From Diabrotica undecimpunctata (Eukaryota > Arthropoda > Insecta > Coleoptera > Chrysomelidae), in the NCBI RefSeq assembly GCF_040954645.1, contig NC_092803.1, positions 8,247,230-8,311,229 of the forward strand: a stretch of 64,000 nucleotides of DNA. Direction: 5' to 3'. Made by a program: the position numbers and the translations under genes. This document shows positions 22,348 through 30,340 of this stretch, in pieces; within the stretch, counting starts at the first letter, position 1, and each line of letters begins with the position of its first letter. A model generated the notes under the pieces. It was not told the DNA's origin. It did not search any database and saw only the letters and a list, made by a program, of their open reading frames with translations.

Positions 22348-22375
22348 ATGCGACCAACAACAATATTCTACTTGT
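22348..22375 (+). other. Candidate env first coding exon and splice donor
   Basis: An ATG at 22348 is followed by eight codons and two bases up to a consensus donor, GTAAGTA, beginning at 22374. Joined to the acceptor ending at 27596, the reading phase runs directly into env. The donor precedes the gag start (22428), so unspliced RNA keeps gag while spliced RNA loses gag and pol. Another leader ATG (22184) gives a 69-codon ORF that would leave the wrong phase. This is an inference from sequence, with no RNA evidence. Confidence 0.55.
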
Positions 22376-22427
22376 AAGTACATTCTATCTTAAATTCTGT
22401 CTCATATTTTAAAAATCTTGTAAACGT

Positions 22428-23519
22428 ATGTCTACTTTATATCCTGATATAAGTAACTTATTTGACGAACAAATACTTTCTCCCGACTCAAATTCTCTTT
22501 CAAATTCTTCTACTTCTAATTCAAATAAAATGTCAGTATCAATTGAAATAGCTGAAAAACTTCTCATTCGATTTGATGGTACAAAATCAAAATTATACGA
22601 ATTCATAGACAATTGTGATAAAGCATACAATTTAGTAAATCCGCAATCCAAACCCATCTTATTAGCCATTATAGAAACTAAATTAACCGATAAAGCTAGG
22701 GCCATAACTAGAAACAGAACATTTGACGAATGGAAAGATTTAAAAGACTTCTTATTAGATGCTTATTCTGAACGCCGAACTGAAGGTCAGTGGCAATTGG
22801 AATTACATTCCTTACGTCAGATGCCCAGTGAAAATGTAATGTCATTTGCAAATAAAGTTGAAAATTGCTATATAAAATTAATAAATACACTTGATCCAGA
22901 CTTATCTCCAGATGCAAGAAATGCATGTACTAAACTCTTAAAAACTCAAGCACTAAATGTCTTTATTAGAGGATTAAACAAAGACCTCTCTATTTTAATC
23001 AAAGCCCGAAATCCAGATTCCTTAGAAAGAGCTGTTGCTATAGCAATTGCCGAAGAACAAGAACAGTTATCAAGACAAGAAATTTTCAGACCATTCTGTA
23101 ATATTTGCAAACGAAATAACCATTCCTCAAATAACTGTCGATATAAAAACAATTCAGATAGAAATGTTAGACATCTTCAAAATTCTAGTTTTCAAAACCC
23201 AAAATATCCTAATTCAAATCTTCAAAGGTCAAATTCTCAAAATCAAAATTATAAACCTTCAAATTCAAATTCCAATTCTGATTTTCCTCCAAACTTAAGA
23301 AAAGAAAATACCAACACTTCCCAACGTTTTTGCAGATACTGCAAAAAACCAGGTCACGTTATAGAAGAATGTAGAAAACGCGAATTTAACAATAAAAACA
23401 AAAATCCAACAAATTCTTTAAACTTCCAGAATCCTCGACAACCAACGGTCGATTCTCGAGGAGTTCGTTCAGTTCAGGCCGTATCACAACCATCAACTTC
23501 TCAGTCACTTCCTATGTAG
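22428..23519 (+). CDS. gag: Gag polyprotein
   Basis: This 363-residue structural polyprotein would assemble the particle in the cytoplasm and package RNA. Residues of about 1-35 are Ser/Asn-rich. Residues of about 40-215 form a helical capsid-like region, typical of Ty3/gypsy capsids (RRTEGQWQLELHSLRQMPSE region). Two CCHC zinc knuckles follow: CNICKRNNHSSNNC (residues 224-237) and CRYCKKPGHVIEEC (302-315), separated by an Asn/Gln/Ser-rich linker. Both fit C-X2-C-X4-H-X4-C exactly. The start at 22428 is the first ATG after the leader donor and gives the full capsid region. The stop at 23517-23519 lies inside the pol frame. A -1 slippery site at 23417 would divert a fraction of ribosomes into Pol. 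Confidence 0.95.
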   Translation: MSTLYPDISNLFDEQILSPDSNSLSNSSTSNSNKMSVSIEIAEKLLIRFDGTKSKLYEFIDNCDKAYNLVNPQSKPILLAIIETKLTDKARAITRNRTFDEWKDLKDFLLDAYSERRTEGQWQLELHSLRQMPSENVMSFANKVENCYIKLINTLDPDLSPDARNACTKLLKTQALNVFIRGLNKDLSILIKARNPDSLERAVAIAIAEEQEQLSRQEIFRPFCNICKRNNHSSNNCRYKNNSDRNVRHLQNSSFQNPKYPNSNLQRSNSQNQNYKPSNSNSNSDFPPNLRKENTNTSQRFCRYCKKPGHVIEECRKREFNNKNKNPTNSLNFQNPRQPTVDSRGVRSVQAVSQPSTSQSLPM

Positions 23520-26500
23520 ATTTACCCTTAGTAAATAATTCTAATCCATCCTCTTGCAAGTTTCTAATCGATACAGGCGCAGATATTTCTTTAATTAAAT
23601 ATTCAAAAATACTAAACATTCCAAAAATTTATTCTAAGTCTATTACTCTACGAGGCATTGATAAAAATGTCTTAAATCCAAATAAAACTATATGTAGTTG
23701 TAACGTAAATTTCAAGATAAAAGATTTTGTCCAAACTCATGTTTTCTATGTCGTAGAAGACGATTTTCCTCTTCATTTCGACGGTATATTAGGTAGCGAT
23801 TTTTTTGAAATAAATAAATGCCAAATTGATTATAAAGAAAATAAATTAAACTTTAAAAATTGTTCTATTTCAATCGAATATATAAAATCTCCATTAAACA
23901 ATGACAATGACGAATTTCTGAGAGATCAAAATATCGAGACAAGTTCTAATATCGATGAAATATTTCCTTATGATGCTAAATCCATAGAGGATCATTCTTA
24001 TTTAGAAACCAATGATATCCAAATAACCTTAAGTAGTGAAGAACTACTATCCAATCCAATTCAATCTAAATCTAACTCTAAATCCAAAGAAAATTCAAGT
24101 CCAAAATGTGTAAAATCCACTGAGATATGCACAAATAAAACTTGTAACTCTTCACGAAATCATAAATCAAAATCCTGTTCAGAAGAAAAATCCTGTTCAG
24201 ACGATCTTATACTAAATCAAAACTCTAATTCTAACTCAAGAAGTAATAAAACTATTCTATCCGCAAGAACTGAAACAATTGTTCAAATTAAAGTAATAAA
24301 TAATGAATTAAGCGAAGGATTATGTCCCGAACGCGAAATCTTTAAAGGTGTATTTTTATGTCCTAGTGTTGTTAAAGTAAAAAATGATTTCTTTTTAACC
24401 TCAATCGTAAACACTACTGAAACGGATGTTGAATTAAACGATATTCAAGTAGCAATAGAAAAAATTCCAAATTTACAAAACAATGCAAATATACGAAAAA
24501 TGTCTTCTTATAAAGATAATACGAATTCTAACAGAATTGCTAAATTAAAAAATGCCTTGAGAACAGATCATTTAAATAGTGAAGAAAAATCATCTTTAAT
24601 TTCTATTTGCAAGGAGTACAATCATATCTTTTATCTGGAAGGAGATCAACTTACCAGTACAAATGCCATAACTTGCAAAATTCCTTTAAATTCTAATGTA
24701 CCTATTAGCACTAAATCATACAGGTATCCTGAAGTACACAAACATGAAGTCGAAACTCAAATAAAAGGTATGCTAGATCAAGGTATTATCGAAGAATCAA
24801 CTTCGCCATGGAATTCGCCCCTTTGGGTTGTGCCAAAAAAGGCCGATGCTTCAGCAAAGAAGAAATGGCGAATTGTTATAGACTATCGACGACTAAATGA
24901 TATTACTATAGGAGATTCATTTCCACTTCCGAATATAGTCGATATATTAGACCAATTGGGTCATTCAAAATATTTTTCAACAATAGATTTAACATCAGGA
25001 TTTCACCAGATCAAAATGGATCCTGAGGATTCTCCAAAGACTGCTTTCTCAACTCCGTCTGGACATTATCAATATTCACGAATGCCATTTGGATTAAAAA
25101 ATGCTCCCAGTATTTTTCAAAGGCTAATGAATACTGTCCTCTCAGGAATACAAAATTACAGATGTTTTGTCTATCTCGACGATATAGTCATTCATGCCGA
25201 TACATTAGAAAATCATAATAAAAGATTAAAAGAAGTATTCGAAAAATTGTCTACATTCAACTTAAAAATACAACCAGATAAGTGCGAATTTTTTCGTCGC
25301 GAAGTAATGTATTTAGGACATTTAATAACTGAATTTGGTGTCAAACCGGACGAAAAAAAGGTATGTGCTGTTACAGATTTTCCTATACCCAGAACACAAA
25401 AAGATATTAAGAGCTTTTTGGGTCTCACTGGTTATTATAGACGCTTTATAAAAAATTTCAGTGCTTTAACACAACCTTTAACAAAACTGCTGAGGAAAAA
25501 TGTTGAATTTAATTGGACAAGCATTCAACAACAGTCATTTGAGAACCTGAAATCAATACTTTGTTCAGAACCAATACTTCAGTATCCAGATTTTACCAAA
25601 CCCTTTGTCTTAACAACGGATGCTAGTAATTATGCAATAGGGTCCATACTTTCTCAAGGTAAAGTACCAGATGATTTACCTATTGCTTATGCTAGTCGTA
25701 CCTTGAACAAAGCGGAATCAAACTATAGCACAACAGAAAAAGAATTACTTGCAATTGTATGGAGTGTTAAACACTTTAGACCATATTTGTACGGAAATAA
25801 ATTTTTCATTTATACGGATCATAAACCACTCACATGGCTATTTAATGTAAAAGATCCCGGATCAAGACTCGTTAGGTGGAGATTAGCATTAGAAGAATAT
25901 AGCTATGAAATTATTTATAAACCAGGTAAATTAAATCAAAATGCTGATTGTTTAAGTCGTCCTCCTTTAACCATATCTGAAACAAATATTTGCGAAGAAA
26001 ACAAAAACCCGGCAACAATCACCTTACAAATAAACAAAATGAGTAAAGAAAATAATGACACTTATTCACAGTTCTTATCTAAATCCGAAACTATATTAAT
26101 AACAAATGATAATATAAAAGAAACAAATGAAAAGATTACATCATTTTCACAAAATTTAGCATTGTTTGTTTCCGTAGATTTAAATTTTAATGAGATCGTT
26201 CAGAAACAAATAAATAAACAATTCAGTCATATAGAAAAATTGAAAGCCAAAAATCCAAGACTAAATGACATTATATATATTTCTGATCAAAATAAAAACT
26301 TTTATTACATATTTATAAAAAATAATTATTGGGACAATACCTCTTATGAAGATATATTTAATTCCCTAATAAAATTAAGAGACTGGTTATTAAACGATAA
26401 AATATTAAAAATTTGCCTACCCAGAATAACTTTTAGCTACGATAAATTAAGTTGGGGAAAAATTAGATCTATGATTAGATTTATTTTTAGAAAAACTGAT

Positions 26501-27607
26501 ATATCTATTATCATTTATCATGATATACTAACAAATCCTGAACCTGAGGAAATAACTACAATATTACAAGAGAATCACACTAGTCCTACGGCTGGACACT
26601 CTGGTTTTCATCGGACATACAATCGTATAAAAAAACATTTCAAATGGAATAATATGAAAAATGATATTAAAAACTTTATAAAAACCTGTGAATCTTGTCA
26701 GAAAAATAAACTCGTTAGAAAAAAATTCGTAAAGCCCATGGAGATAACAACAACAAGCTCAAATCCATTAGAAAAAATATTTTTAGATATAGTAGGTCCT
26801 TTACCTTTAACCGAGTCAGGTAATAAGTTCATATTAACATTACAAGATGACTTAACAAAATTTTCTCAAGCTTATGCAATTCCGAATCATGAAACCAAGA
26901 CTATCGCTGAAAATCTGGTTCGTGGATTTATTTGCAAGTTTGGAAAACCCGATATAATAGTTACTGATCAAGGCCGAGATTTTACTTCCAAATTATTTTC
27001 TCAAATCGCCAAGCTTTTTAAAATCAGACATATAAATTGTACTGCTTATCATCCAGAATCAAATGCTGCATTAGAAAGGAGTCACGCTACTTTAGCAGAC
27101 TACCTTAAACATTATATTAAAGCTGATCAATCCGATTGGGACGAATGGCTAGATTTTGCTATGTTTTCATATAATACAACTAATCATACTTCAACCAAAT
27201 TCACACCATATGAACTAATATTTGGATATACACCTAATCTACCTAGCAGTATAATACGACCAGTAGAACTCAAATATACATATGAAGATTATTTAGATAA
27301 TTTAACACTTAAGCTTAGAAAATCTCATGAGTTAGCAAAAACGAATCTATTAGAATCTAAAGTAGTCAGTAAAAAATATTATGACCAAAAGATTAATGAC
27401 ACCGTTTTCTTAGAAGGACAATTAGTATATCTCCAAAATGAGCAAACAAAGAAGGGTCAAACCAAAAAACTTACACAAAATTATAATGGACCTTATAAAA
27501 TTCTAGAGATAAATTCTCCTGTCAATTGCACAATTTTAGTAAATAAAAAACCAATAAAAGTTCACATGAATAGATTGAAACATGCTTTTGTTTCAGGTAT
27601 GCAATAA
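23396..27607 (+). CDS. pol: Pol polyprotein: protease, reverse transcriptase, RNase H, integrase
   Basis: The frame is open for 1,403 codons from just after a TAA (23393-23395), is in -1 phase to gag and has no ATG before 24500. It is therefore expected as a Gag-Pol fusion of about 1,726 residues via the 23417 site. Protease: FLIDTGADISLI (catalytic Asp codon 23570) and GILGSDFF. A long Ser/Asn/Lys-rich spacer follows. RT: VIDYRRLNDIT, FSTIDLTSGFHQI, FGLKNAPSIFQRLM and VYLDDIVIH (catalytic DD at 25178-25183). RNase H: TTDASNYAIGSILS, TEKELLAIVW and YTDHKPLTWLF. Integrase: an HHCC finger ending CESCQKNK, then catalytic D (26786), D (26966) and E (27074) with 35 residues between the last two (DD35E). 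The tail carries NYNGPYKI (GPY/F module). All catalytic residues are present and no stop or slip was seen. Confidence 0.96.
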   Translation, partial: KQKSNKFFKLPESSTTNGRFSRSSFSSGRITTINFSVTSYVDLPLVNNSNPSSCKFLIDTGADISLIKYSKILNIPKIYSKSITLRGIDKNVLNPNKTICSCNVNFKIKDFVQTHVFYVVEDDFPLHFDGILGSDFFEINKCQIDYKENKLNFKNCSISIEYIKSPLNNDNDEFLRDQNIETSSNIDEIFPYDAKSIEDHSYLETNDIQITLSSEELLSNPIQSKSNSKSKENSSPKCVKSTEICTNKTCNSSRNHKSKSCSEEKSCSDDLILNQNSNSNSRSNKTILSARTETIVQIKVINNELSEGLCPEREIFKGVFLCPSVVKVKNDFFLTSIVNTTETDVELNDIQVAIEKIPNLQNNANIRKMSSYKDNTNSNRIAKLKNALRTDHLNSEEKSSLISICKEYNHIFYLEGDQLTSTNAITCKIPLNSNVPISTKSYRYPEVHKHEVETQIKGMLDQGIIEESTSPWNSPLWVVPKKADASAKKKWRIVIDYRRLNDITIGDSFPLPNIVDILDQLGHSKYFSTIDLTSGFHQIKMDPEDSPKTAFSTPSGHYQYSRMPFGLKNAPSIFQRLMNTVLSGIQNYRCFVYLDDIVIHADTLENHNKRLKEVFEKLSTFNLKIQPDKCEFFRREVMYLGHLITEFGVKPDEKKVCAVTDFPIPRTQKDIKSFLGLTGYYRRFIKNFSALTQPLTKLLRKNVEFNWTSIQQQSFENLKSILCSEPILQYPDFTKPFVLTTDASNYAIGSILSQGKVPDDLPIAYASRTLNKAESNYSTTEKELLAIVWSVKHFRPYLYGNKFFIYTDHKPLTWLFNVKDPGSRLVRWRLALEEYSYEIIYKPGKLNQNADCLSRPPLTISETNICEENKNPATITLQINKMSKENNDTYSQFLSKSETILITNDNIKETNEKITSFSQNLALFVSVDLNFNEIVQKQINKQFSHIEKLKAKNPRLNDIIYISDQNKNFYYIFIKNNYWDNTSYEDIFNSLIKLRDWLLNDKILKICLPRITFSYDKLSWGKIRSMIRFIFRKTDISIIIYHDILTNPEPEEITTILQENHTSPTAGHSGFHRTYNRIKKHFKWNNMKNDIKNFIKTCESCQKNKLVRKKFVKPMEITTTSSNPLEKIFLDIVGPLPLTESGNKFILTLQDDLTKFSQAYAIPNHETKTIAENLVRGFICKFGKPDIIVTDQGRDFTSKLFSQIAKLFKIRHINCTAYHPESNAALERSHATLADYLKHYIKADQSDWDEWLDFAMFSYNTTNHTSTKFTPYELIFGYTPNLPSSIIRPVELKYTYEDYLDNLTLKLRKSHELAKTNLLESKVVSKKYYDQKINDTVFLEGQLVYLQNEQTKKGQTKKLTQNYNGPYKILEINSPVNCTILVNKKPIKVHMNRLKHAFVSGMQ
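23417..23462 (+). promoter_or_regulatory. Programmed -1 ribosomal frameshift signal (gag/pol)
   Basis: T TTA AAC at 23417-23423 is read in the gag frame as Ser-codon end, TTA, AAC, which is the correct X XXY YYZ phase. After an 8-nt spacer, tcctcga (23432-23438) pairs perfectly with tcgagga (23456-23462), giving a 7-bp stem with a 17-nt loop. The pol frame is open only from 23396 and gag ends at 23519, so the heptamer falls within the 124-nt overlap. I saw no other canonical heptamer there. Confidence 0.8.
27583..27597 (+). other. Splice acceptor for the env transcript
   Basis: A pyrimidine-rich tract, tgcttttgtttcag, ends at 27596 within the last codons of pol. The env frame is open directly from 27598. 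Using this acceptor with the 22374 donor gives a phase-matched env message. Env-frame codons before the first in-frame ATG (28201) include the furin site, so initiation must lie upstream of the splice. Confidence 0.65.
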
Positions 27608-29553
27608 TATGGCTGACAAATAGTGAACAAATTCACAAGAAATATACCAATACTCCTATCAACAAATCACCTGGAATCTATTACGAACACATAAAAAATG
27701 TTCAATTTATTGAAACTCATTGGAACATATTAAGTCATATTCCTTTACAACCTTTTACAGACAAATTAAATTTTGTAGATCTCACCTATCAAAAAACATT
27801 AAGACTGTGTCAAAACAAACCAGTTCTTATTGAATTACGATTATGCGATACTTCACTAAAACTCTTAGGACAAATCATACCTAGACTCTTTCAAGATGAA
27901 CAAACTTTAAAAAACATAATTCTGCATGAACATTTTAGACCAAAACGCGCTCTATTTAATGCAATTGGATCTGTTTTCAGGACCTTATTCGGTACCTTAG
28001 ACAGTGATGATGCTGAAAATTTCAATAATGCTATTAACAAAGCTGAAAGTAACGAAAATCATCTTCTTGATTTACTAAAACAACAAATTCATGTAGTAAA
28101 AGCCACGATTGCAAATTTTAATAACTCTATTACAAATCTAGACCGAAACAAAGTGATTTTTGATAAAAATTTTGAATCAATTACCAATTACACAGATAAA
28201 ATGAATAATAAATATTTTAATTTAGATTTAAAACAAAAAATTGAAGAACATTTTACCTTACTAACTTTCTTTATAACAGAATTACAACAAGAATATTCTA
28301 CTTTAATAAACGTTATTCTATTTGCAAGAAATAATAACCTTCATCCTTCTGTTATAACACCTGAGCAACTAATTCAAGAATTATCTAAAACGGTAACGCA
28401 TTTACCTAGTACATCGACTTATCCATTTCCATTGACTATCGATTATGCTCATAAATATTTCGATATCATTTTACTTAAATATATATATTTTGATAACAAG
28501 ATTTTAATTACGGTTAGTATACCTTTGGTTAGTAATACTCCTTATTCTCTTTTTAAACTAATATCTCTTCCTATAATTCATCCAACATTAAAGAGACTTA
28601 CCTTTATTCTTCCATCTGTCAAATATCTTGTTCTTTCAGAAAATAGAAACATTTATGTTACTATTGATACATTAGAAGACTGTTATTCATTAGATGAAGA
28701 AAAACTTATTTGCAAAAATCCTGATACTTTCCGATTTACACACACTAATCCAATTTGTGAAACTGAATTGTTAACTTCAATAACAAACATACCATCTAGT
28801 TGCGATACTCGTATAATTCAAACAGAATATGAAATTTGGCATAAATTAAACAAACCAAATTCTTGGATATATGTTTTACCCAAACCAACAGATTTAACTT
28901 TAAGCTGTCAGACTAGTACGCCAATATCTATTGTTCTTTCAAACACAGGTATTTTTTCTACTTCGAATAATTGCAAAACTTACACCGGATCAACTATTTT
29001 GATATCTGTCTCAAATCCAAAAGAAAGTAATTTTCAGTCTATCATTCCAGATTTATCCCTTCCAGAAGTCTGTTGTGATGATATTAAGATAAATAATGAA
29101 TCCAAATTACACCTTGTTCCCTTACAATTAAATAATCTCGATCGAGATGCATTAAATTTAGCAAGCCATAAACTAGATAATTTAGAGAAAATGACCTCAG
29201 AAACAAATATTAATTTTTCAGACACAATAAAAAATAGTTCTTATTTCACTTATGCAATCTTATTTTTGATAAAATGTATGTTACTTTATATTTTATACAG
29301 GATAATTAAATATTTTTACCGACGATTTCGTAGAAATCCGTCACATAGTTGTCAACAAATTACAAATTGTTTAACACTAAATATATGTCAAAGTAAACGA
29401 AAACATGTACATGAGACAGATTTAAGTATAGATTGTAAACATAATAAAGACAATAATTATAGTGAATCCAAAAAGTGTGAAGAGACTAGTTTCACAGAGA
29501 CTACACCGATAAGACGAAGTGAAAGACTATCGAGACTAAAAGAAACTATTTAA
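27597..29553 (+). CDS. env: Env: class I-type fusion glycoprotein, baculovirus F-like
   Basis: Open for 651 codons from the acceptor to TAA at 29551-29553, in a phase different from pol. An RPKR furin-type site (27937-27948) is followed by a hydrophobic fusion-peptide-like segment containing GSVF and LFGTLD. This is the arrangement known for errantivirus Env and baculovirus F proteins. Residues after it form a helical, Asn-rich region. A middle domain carries many Cys residues (about 28.7-29.1 kb). A single transmembrane helix (about 29240-29306, AILFLIKCMLLYILY) and a basic cytoplasmic tail end the protein. With the predicted 26-nt first exon the protein would be about 660 residues with a hydrophobic N terminus fitting a signal peptide. 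The GTG at 28153 is not a credible start. The frame is fully open. Confidence 0.9.
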
Positions 29554-29637
29554 ATGTGTTAAAATAAAATAATAATGTATACAAATGTTTTATACCATTT
29601 AAATGAAAATTCATTTTACAATTATTTTCATTCTTAC

Positions 29638-29646
29638 AAAAGGAGG
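29638..29646 (+). other. Polypurine tract
   Basis: aaaaggagg lies directly before the 3' LTR and is the expected plus-strand primer for reverse transcription. Between the env stop and this tract lie only 84 bp of AT-rich sequence. Confidence 0.9.
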
Positions 29647-30158
29647 TGTAATGTACCTACCTACTCACATGTAAGATAATTAAAGTATCTATGTATTTCT
29701 ATATAGTTTTTAGTCACCTGGTATATGTTATTTACAATTATGAAAAGTTCTCATGTATAATCACTAATAATTATTTGCTGTTAGAAATCAGAATCAATAC
29801 TCTTCATAAATATTTTCCTATTTAGAATAAATAAGTTTCGCTAGTTTATTCACCTAATACTTCGTATCTATGGAATAATAATAATTTATTTCTCTTATTT
29901 CTTTGTTCGATAAGCTATCCGTATTTGCTATTTTAATATTAATATTTGAGTCCAATCTCTTGTACTCAAACCCTTCCAGAAACATCGTTAAATAATTGTA
30001 GATAACAGAACTTATATATTCATAGTTTTAAGAAATAACAAGCAGAGTGTAATTTTCATCCTCTAATATAATAAATTTATACATGTCAATATATTCTGTT
30101 TAATTCCAAAACAAAGAGTTAGTCCGGAGAAGAAATAAACGCATAGTATTCCATAACA
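29647..30158 (+). repeat. 3' long terminal repeat (512 bp)
   Basis: Identical to the 5' LTR over all 512 positions, with a constant offset of 8,060 bases. It is followed by the second TACA at 30159-30162. Confidence 0.95.
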
Positions 30159-30162
30159 TACA

Positions 30163-30340
30163 GATTAATGAAAATAATCCTTCAAGGCAAAGTATTCGGA
30201 AAGCGAGGAATTGGGAGAAGAAGAATAGCATGGTTAAAAAACCCGAGTAAATGTTTCTCCACAACAACAACTTAACTAATATATTTACAGCATCACAGTG
30301 ATCGCCAATATTCGAAACGATTAGGCACCAAAAGAAGAAG
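30163..30340 (+). pseudogene. RTE ORF2 continuation after the retrovirus (3' part)
   Basis: The frame resumes with RLMKIILQGKVFGKRGIGRR and RIAWLKNPSKCF, which completes the C-terminal tail of the RTE ORF interrupted at 21582. Joining the two sides across one TACA copy gives an uninterrupted codon sequence at the junction. It ends with a KRRR tail near 30340. The same tail motif, GKRGPGRRRISWLRNLR, is seen at 63.8 kb, so this family has more than one copy in the window. Confidence 0.9.

Larger units (their letters stand above)
21587..30158 (+). mobile_element. Complete errantivirus-type endogenous retrovirus (Ty3/gypsy), 8,572 bp
   Basis: This is a full-length LTR retroelement in the order 5' LTR, primer binding site, leader, gag, pol (PR-RT-RH-IN), env, polypurine tract, 3' LTR. 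The two 512-bp LTRs are identical at every position I compared line by line. It is flanked by TACA duplications and sits inside an RTE ORF. PR-RT-RH-IN order, the GPY motif at the end of integrase and the presence of a baculovirus-F-like env place it among insect errantiviruses. All three genes are open over their whole length. Identical LTRs mean insertion was recent on the scale of substitution, and the copy may be competent for expression. No frameshift or stop was seen. Only host-style splicing and a -1 recoding event are needed to express all products. Confidence 0.96.

Noticed and set aside
22184..22393. 69-codon ORF in the retrovirus leader
   Set aside because: It crosses the predicted splice donor, has no domain, and would enter env in the wrong phase. 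It is treated as a leader ORF, not a gene.
28153..28155. GTG as start of the env ORF
   Set aside because: A non-ATG start inside env, downstream of the furin site, makes no biological sense. The frame is open upstream to the splice acceptor at 27596.
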